Below the pieces are notes generated by a model. It made no database searches, had not been told where the DNA came from, and was given only the letters and a program-made list of their open reading frames with translations. A DNA stretch of 38,267 nucleotides. It comes from DATGMS01 sp035303945. Its GTDB lineage: Bacteria; Bacteroidota; Bacteroidia; Cytophagales; Cyclobacteriaceae. Below are positions 34,485 through 38,267 of the stretch, piece after piece. Position 1 is the first letter of the stretch. Every line of letters begins with the position of its first letter. The stretch is taken from positions 1 to 38,267 of the forward strand of contig DATGQZ010000029.1 of the NCBI GenBank assembly GCA_035303945.1, read 5' to 3'. Both the position numbers and the translations under genes were made by a program.

Positions 34485-35390
34485 TTAAAAATACCCGCTC
34501 TTTTTCCTGTCCTCCATAGCAGTTTCGCCTCTCTTATCATCTGCGCGGGAACCTCTTTCTGTTGTTCTTGTCGTGGCCACCTCTGCAATGATTTTGTCCA
34601 GATCGTCAGCGTATGATTCCACAGCACCTGTTATAGGCATATCACCGCAGGTTCTGTAGCGGACAATTTTGCGGGTAACTTCTTCATCCGGCCTTAGCTG
34701 AAGATATTCGGAATAGGCCAATATCACCCCGTCCCTTACAATACAATCCCGTTCGTGAGAAAAATACAAAGAAGGGAGCGCAATATTTTCAGCCTTAATA
34801 TATTGCCATACATCCATCTCTGTCCAGTTGGAAATGGGGAATACACGGAAATGTTCCCCGATGTGCTTTTTCCCGTTAAACAGATTCCAAAGCTCTGGTC
34901 TTTGATTTTTAGGATCCCATTGACCGAACTCATCTCTATGGGAGAAAAAACGCTCTTTGGCACGGGCCTTCTCCTCATCCCTACGGGCACCTCCCATAGC
35001 GGCATCGATTTTATGTTTTTCCAAAGTGTCCAGCAGGGTTACTGTCTGCAGCGCGTTTCGGCTGGCATTGATACCCGTTTCCTCCCTGACACGCCCTGTA
35101 TCAATGCTTTCCTGAACAGAGCCCACTATCAGTTGCACACCTAATTGTTGAACCAGCTGGTCCCTAAATGCAATGGTTTCAGGAAAGTTATGCCCCGTAT
35201 CGATATGGATCAGTGGAAAAGGTATTTTGGAAGGATAAAAAGCCTTTTTGGCTAAGTGCGATAAGATGATGCTGTCCTTTCCTCCCGAAAAAAGAAGGGC
35301 TGGGCGCTCAAATTGGGCTACCACTTCCCGAATGACGAAAATTGCTTCCGCCTCTAGTTCCTTTAAATGTGATAAATAATATTTTCCCAT
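34485..35390 (-). CDS. cysD: Sulfate adenylyltransferase subunit 2
   Basis: 301 residues, the standard CysD length. It has the PP-loop F-S-G-G-K-D-S-I near 34-41, A-M-G-G-A-R-R-D-E-E-K-A-R-A-K-E-R in the middle, and the C-terminal E-R-G-S-R-A-D-D-K-R-G-E-T-A-M-E-D-R-K-K-S-G-Y-F split by basic pairs, as in other CysD. It catalyses ATP plus sulfate to adenosine 5'-phosphosulfate with CysN. Its start lies one base after the cysC stop, so cysC-cysD are cotranscribed. Confidence 0.96.
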   Translation of the reverse strand: MGKYYLSHLKELEAEAIFVIREVVAQFERPALLFSGGKDSIILSHLAKKAFYPSKIPFPLIHIDTGHNFPETIAFRDQLVQQLGVQLIVGSVQESIDTGRVREETGINASRNALQTVTLLDTLEKHKIDAAMGGARRDEEKARAKERFFSHRDEFGQWDPKNQRPELWNLFNGKKHIGEHFRVFPISNWTEMDVWQYIKAENIALPSLYFSHERDCIVRDGVILAYSEYLQLRPDEEVTRKIVRYRTCGDMPITGAVESYADDLDKIIAEVATTRTTERGSRADDKRGETAMEDRKKSGYF

Positions 35391-35391
35391 T

Positions 35392-35985
35392 TTAAAATTT
35401 TATTTTACTCTCCAAGGATCTTACAATCTTCGCCACGGAGTCCGCGGTTTTCTCTTCATTGCTTTTGATCCTCAAAAAAGGTTTCAACGGCACTTCATAG
35501 GGTGAATTGATTCCTGTAAAGTTTGCGATAAGACCTTTTCTTGCTTTTACATATAATCCTTTGACATCCCGCTGCTCACAGATTTCTAAAGGACAGTCTA
35601 CATACACTTCCAAATACTGCTCCTCCCCAATCAGGTTTTGGATCATTTGCCGATCCTTCTCAAAAGGAGTGATAAATGCGGCAATAACAATCAACCCGGC
35701 ATCCATCATCAATTTGCTCACTTCGGCTATACGTCGTATATTTTCGACCCGGTCTTCGTGAGAAAACCTCAGGTCGCTGTTCAACCCACAACGTATATTA
35801 TCCCCATCGAGTAGGTAGGTTTTGAAGCCTAACTTATGCAAAGCTACTTCGGTTCCGTTAGCCAAAGTAGATTTACCTGAACCTGATAAACCAGTAAACC
35901 AGATGAGGACAGGCCGCTGGTTCACCACCTTCAGCCTGTCCTTTTGTTTTATTTTAAATTTCGGGGGATAGATGTTGTCCGGCAT
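35392..35985 (-). CDS. cysC: Adenylylsulfate kinase
   Basis: 197 residues from ATG 35985; an in-frame GTG at 36003 would add six residues and is less likely. P-loop G-L-S-G-S-G-K-S-T near 32-40, then L-D-G-D-N-I-R-C-G-L, the lid-region R-F-S-H-E-D-R-V-E-N-I-R-R, F-I-T-P-F and G-L-Y-V-K-A-R-K-G. It phosphorylates adenosine 5'-phosphosulfate to PAPS, the donor for sulfotransferases. No PAPS reductase (cysH) or sulfite reductase gene is nearby, so PAPS here may feed sulfation. Confidence 0.95.
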   Translation of the reverse strand: MPDNIYPPKFKIKQKDRLKVVNQRPVLIWFTGLSGSGKSTLANGTEVALHKLGFKTYLLDGDNIRCGLNSDLRFSHEDRVENIRRIAEVSKLMMDAGLIVIAAFITPFEKDRQMIQNLIGEEQYLEVYVDCPLEICEQRDVKGLYVKARKGLIANFTGINSPYEVPLKPFLRIKSNEEKTADSVAKIVRSLESKIKF

Positions 35986-36060
35986 AGCTAAGGCAATTAG
36001 CACATTTTAGACAAGCTATCCAAGATCAATCTTGGGAAGAAAACTATCCCTCAAAGAAAA

Positions 36061-37377
36061 CTACATGCCTATGCCGTAATGGGTAAAGCCCAACTCCTTC
36101 AAATAGACTGGGTCATAGATGTTTCTACCATCAAATACGACCTTATTTTTAAGCAGCTTGCTCAGGACATTCCAGCTTGGAATGCGGAACTCCGACCATT
36201 CGGTCACCAGCAACAAGGCATCAGCATCCACGCAGGCTTCATAAGCGTTTTCGCAGTAGGTAATCTTATCCCCGATATAATGTTCTTTGGCCTCCTTCAT
36301 GGCAATAGGATCATAAGCCTTCACCTGCGCCCCAGCGGCAAGTAGCTGATCGATAATGACAATAGATGGTGCCTCTCTCATGTCATCCGTGTTGGGCTTA
36401 AAACTTAATCCCCAAATTGCAAAAGTTTTACCACTTAGGTCCTCTCCGAAATGCTGTCTTACCTTTTTATACAATACCTCCTTTTGAGCTTCGTTGACAT
36501 CCTCTACGGATTGCAACACTCTTAGCTTGTACCCATATTCATTAGCAGTTCGGATGATTGCCTTTACGTCTTTAGGGAAACATGAGCCTCCATAGCCAAT
36601 TCCGGGATATATGAACTTAGTACCGATTCTGGAATCAGTCCCTATACCTTTTCTTACCATATTGGCATTGGCTCCGACTAATTCGCAAAGGTTGGCAATA
36701 TCATTCATGAAGCTAATCTTGGTAGCCAGCATGGAATTAGCTGCATACTTGGTCATTTCCGCAGAGGGAATGTCCATGTAGATCATTCTATCGCCACTGA
36801 GTTGGAAAGGCTTATAAAGCCTCCTCATGATTTGTTCAGCTCTTTCATTCTCCACCCCGATGACAATTCTGTCAGGCCGTAAGAAATCTTCTACAGCGGC
36901 ACCTTCTTTAAGGAATTCGGGATTGGATGCAACGGCGAATGTAAGATCGCTGCCTCTGGCATCCAGTGCAGCCTGAATGGCTGCCTGCACCTTCTTACCA
37001 GTACCGACGGGAACAGTGCTTTTGGTCGCCACAACAATGAAGTCAGTCATGGAACGGCCAATTTCATCAGCTACGGCCAATACATATTTAAGATCCGCAG
37101 ACCCATCTTCGCCGGGGGGGGTTCCTACGGCGATGAAAGCTACTTCAGAACCTTTAATGGCTTCAGCAAGATGGGTAGAAAACTGCAGGCGGCCGCTTTG
37201 ATAATTCCTCACCACGATCTCCTCCAGACCAGGTTCGTAAATCGGCATAATGCCGTTTTTTAAATTTTCAATTTTCTTCTGGTCTACATCGACGCAGACC
37301 ACTTCAATGCCTACATCAGAGAAACAGGCACCTGAAACCAAACCGACATAACCGGTACCGACTACGGTTATCTTCAT
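36061..37377 (-). CDS. ugd: UDP-glucose 6-dehydrogenase
   Basis: 438 residues. The NAD-binding motif G-T-G-Y-V-G is at 7-12. Further on are Y-E-P-G-L, V-A-T-K-S-T-V-P-V-G-T-G, Lys210 in A-E-M-T-K-Y-A-A-N-S, and the catalytic Cys266 in G-Y-G-G-S-C-F-P-K-D. The C-terminal domain has W-G-L-S-F-K-P-N-T-D-D-M-R-E-A-P. It oxidises UDP-glucose to UDP-glucuronate with two NAD, supplying uronic acid for exopolysaccharide. It sits 75 bases upstream of the cysC ATG on the same strand and is divergent from the export gene. A GDP-mannose dehydrogenase is less likely from the overall sequence but belongs to the same superfamily. Confidence 0.92.
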   Translation of the reverse strand: MKITVVGTGYVGLVSGACFSDVGIEVVCVDVDQKKIENLKNGIMPIYEPGLEEIVVRNYQSGRLQFSTHLAEAIKGSEVAFIAVGTPPGEDGSADLKYVLAVADEIGRSMTDFIVVATKSTVPVGTGKKVQAAIQAALDARGSDLTFAVASNPEFLKEGAAVEDFLRPDRIVIGVENERAEQIMRRLYKPFQLSGDRMIYMDIPSAEMTKYAANSMLATKISFMNDIANLCELVGANANMVRKGIGTDSRIGTKFIYPGIGYGGSCFPKDVKAIIRTANEYGYKLRVLQSVEDVNEAQKEVLYKKVRQHFGEDLSGKTFAIWGLSFKPNTDDMREAPSIVIIDQLLAAGAQVKAYDPIAMKEAKEHYIGDKITYCENAYEACVDADALLLVTEWSEFRIPSWNVLSKLLKNKVVFDGRNIYDPVYLKELGFTHYGIGM

Positions 37378-37737
37378 ATATTAATGGATTTTTAGTTAAC
37401 AATCTTACTTTACAACTTACGCAACTCGTGTCTACACAGCAATTCCTCAACACCAGGAGAATGCCGACGCAAATTAAAAGAAAATAAACTAAAGTCTGTG
37501 CTCGGCCAGAAGAAATGTGGCATGATGTATATTGTTGCCACGAAAATAATATTATTGGCATAATCTTAGCTTTGTTCCAAGAATTCAACAACAGACCCAT
37601 CGTCGTACATCTTATTGTTCCTAGCTGGCATTTCGGTCGATAAAAGCCATAAATTAAATAGAATAATCAATTTTATTATCTATGTATGGATTGTAAATCC
37701 TACTTTTGTACTTTCGATGACTATGTAAACCCCCAAA
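37378..37737. promoter_or_regulatory. Divergent control region between ugd and the export gene
   Basis: A 360-base gene-free stretch. It contains a clear -7 box for the plus strand (listed separately) and a one-mismatch box for the minus strand (TTAATTTG reading, near 37475-37482). No gene or long hairpin was seen. Confidence 0.5.
37701..37708 (+). promoter_or_regulatory. TAnnTTTG -7 box for the polysaccharide export gene
   Basis: TACTTTTG matches the Bacteroidota consensus fully and lies 29 bases before the ATG at 37738. It may mark the start of the exopolysaccharide operon that continues beyond the window. Confidence 0.5.
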
Positions 37738-38267
37738 ATGAAGTATAACATCCTTATTGTTTGCCTGCTGGCGGCGTTAGCTAGCAGCTGTGTGTCCAAC
37801 GAAAAGATAGTATATTTGCAAAACCTCGAAGGCAAAGATCCCATACCTGAAGATTCTCTTATCCATTATGCCTTTGCCGAATACCGCCTGCAATACAACG
37901 ATATTGTGGACGTACAGATACAGACCTCGGATGAGAGAATGAATTCACTTTTTAATATTCAACCTAAGGGAAATACCAACATCAGCCAAGGGGTCACCGC
38001 TACCGGTGGCGACATTTATTATATGACTGGATTTTCCTTGGATAAAGAAGGTTTTATCGATCTTCCCTTGGTGGGAAAGGTGAACTTAAGAAACCAAACC
38101 CTACAGGAAGCTAAAGAAACGATAGCCGCAGAACTTGAAAAGTACTTTATTAGTAACGACTATTTTTTGAGAGTGAAACTTGGCGGCATCCGCTATAGCG
38201 CCTTAGGGGAATTTAGAAGGCCTGGTAAATTTGTGGTCTTACAGGATAGAATGACCATTTTCGAAGC
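37738..38267 (+). CDS. Wza-like polysaccharide export lipoprotein, 3' end outside window
   Basis: 176 complete codons are visible; the frame is open at the right edge. The N-terminus is a lipoprotein signal (I-L-I-V-C-L-L-A-A-L-A-S-S-C, Cys18). The polysaccharide export (PES/Poly_export) domain follows: Y-R-L-Q-Y-N-D-I-V-D-V-Q-I, then G-F-S-L-D-K-E-G-F-I-D-L-P-L-V-G-K-V and T-L-Q-E-A-K-E-T-I-A-A-E-L, with the start of an SLBB-like segment (I-R-Y-S-A-L-G-E-F-R-R-P-G-K-F). Such proteins form the outer-membrane channel for capsule or exopolysaccharide with a Wzc-type kinase, expected next downstream. Confidence 0.9.
   Translation, partial: MKYNILIVCLLAALASSCVSNEKIVYLQNLEGKDPIPEDSLIHYAFAEYRLQYNDIVDVQIQTSDERMNSLFNIQPKGNTNISQGVTATGGDIYYMTGFSLDKEGFIDLPLVGKVNLRNQTLQEAKETIAAELEKYFISNDYFLRVKLGGIRYSALGEFRRPGKFVVLQDRMTIFE

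Overview
The window looks like chromosomal DNA of a member of the Bacteroidota, most likely Cytophagales (Cyclobacteriaceae-like). The reasons are TAnnTTTG promoter boxes with few Shine-Dalgarno sites, many Cys-lipoproteins, an adjacent pyrR-pyrB pair, a MacA/MacB/TolC-type efflux set, a sulfate adenylyltransferase operon of the CysD/CysN type, and a PVC-type propeller next to a ThuA protein. This placement is inferred from gene content alone. I saw no tRNA, rRNA, insertion sequence, CRISPR array or phage gene.

Left part (1-9262). The window opens inside a secreted protein made of repeated beta-sandwich modules. An 870-base intergenic stretch follows, then a lipoprotein that joins a heparin-lyase-I-like domain to the same module. 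A minus-strand operon (8101 to 3292) encodes a cupredoxin/jelly-roll/propeller/HEAT protein, a ThuA-domain protein and an esterase. It diverges from a glycerophosphodiester phosphodiesterase gene.

Middle part (9343-22149). There is a YD-repeat lipoprotein, then an AraC regulator divergent from a sugar cluster: a fucose-isomerase-like protein, a DapA-family aldolase and a sodium:solute symporter. A YdeI/DUF1801 protein follows. Next is a tightly packed three-gene operon (SPFH/stomatin-like, small membrane protein, 55-residue Arc-like DNA-binding protein) with a palindrome at its start. It converges on an efflux operon (adaptor, MacB-like permease, TolC) that lacks its ATPase.

Right part (22357-38267). 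In order: a hybrid sensor kinase, an integral membrane protein, a PLP enzyme with CBS domains, pyrB and pyrR, a large secreted protein of unknown function, a PolX homologue whose polymerase site looks dead, two small envelope proteins, and the minus-strand genes ugd, cysC, cysD and cysN. Divergent from these, a Wza-like polysaccharide export lipoprotein runs off the right edge. UDP-glucuronate and PAPS supply beside an export gene suggests an acidic, possibly sulfated, exopolysaccharide.

The best candidates for undescribed biology are the SPFH/membrane/Arc operon, the catalytically altered PolX, the heme-less cupredoxin-propeller protein, and the repeat-module lipoproteins whose copies differ strongly in base composition.
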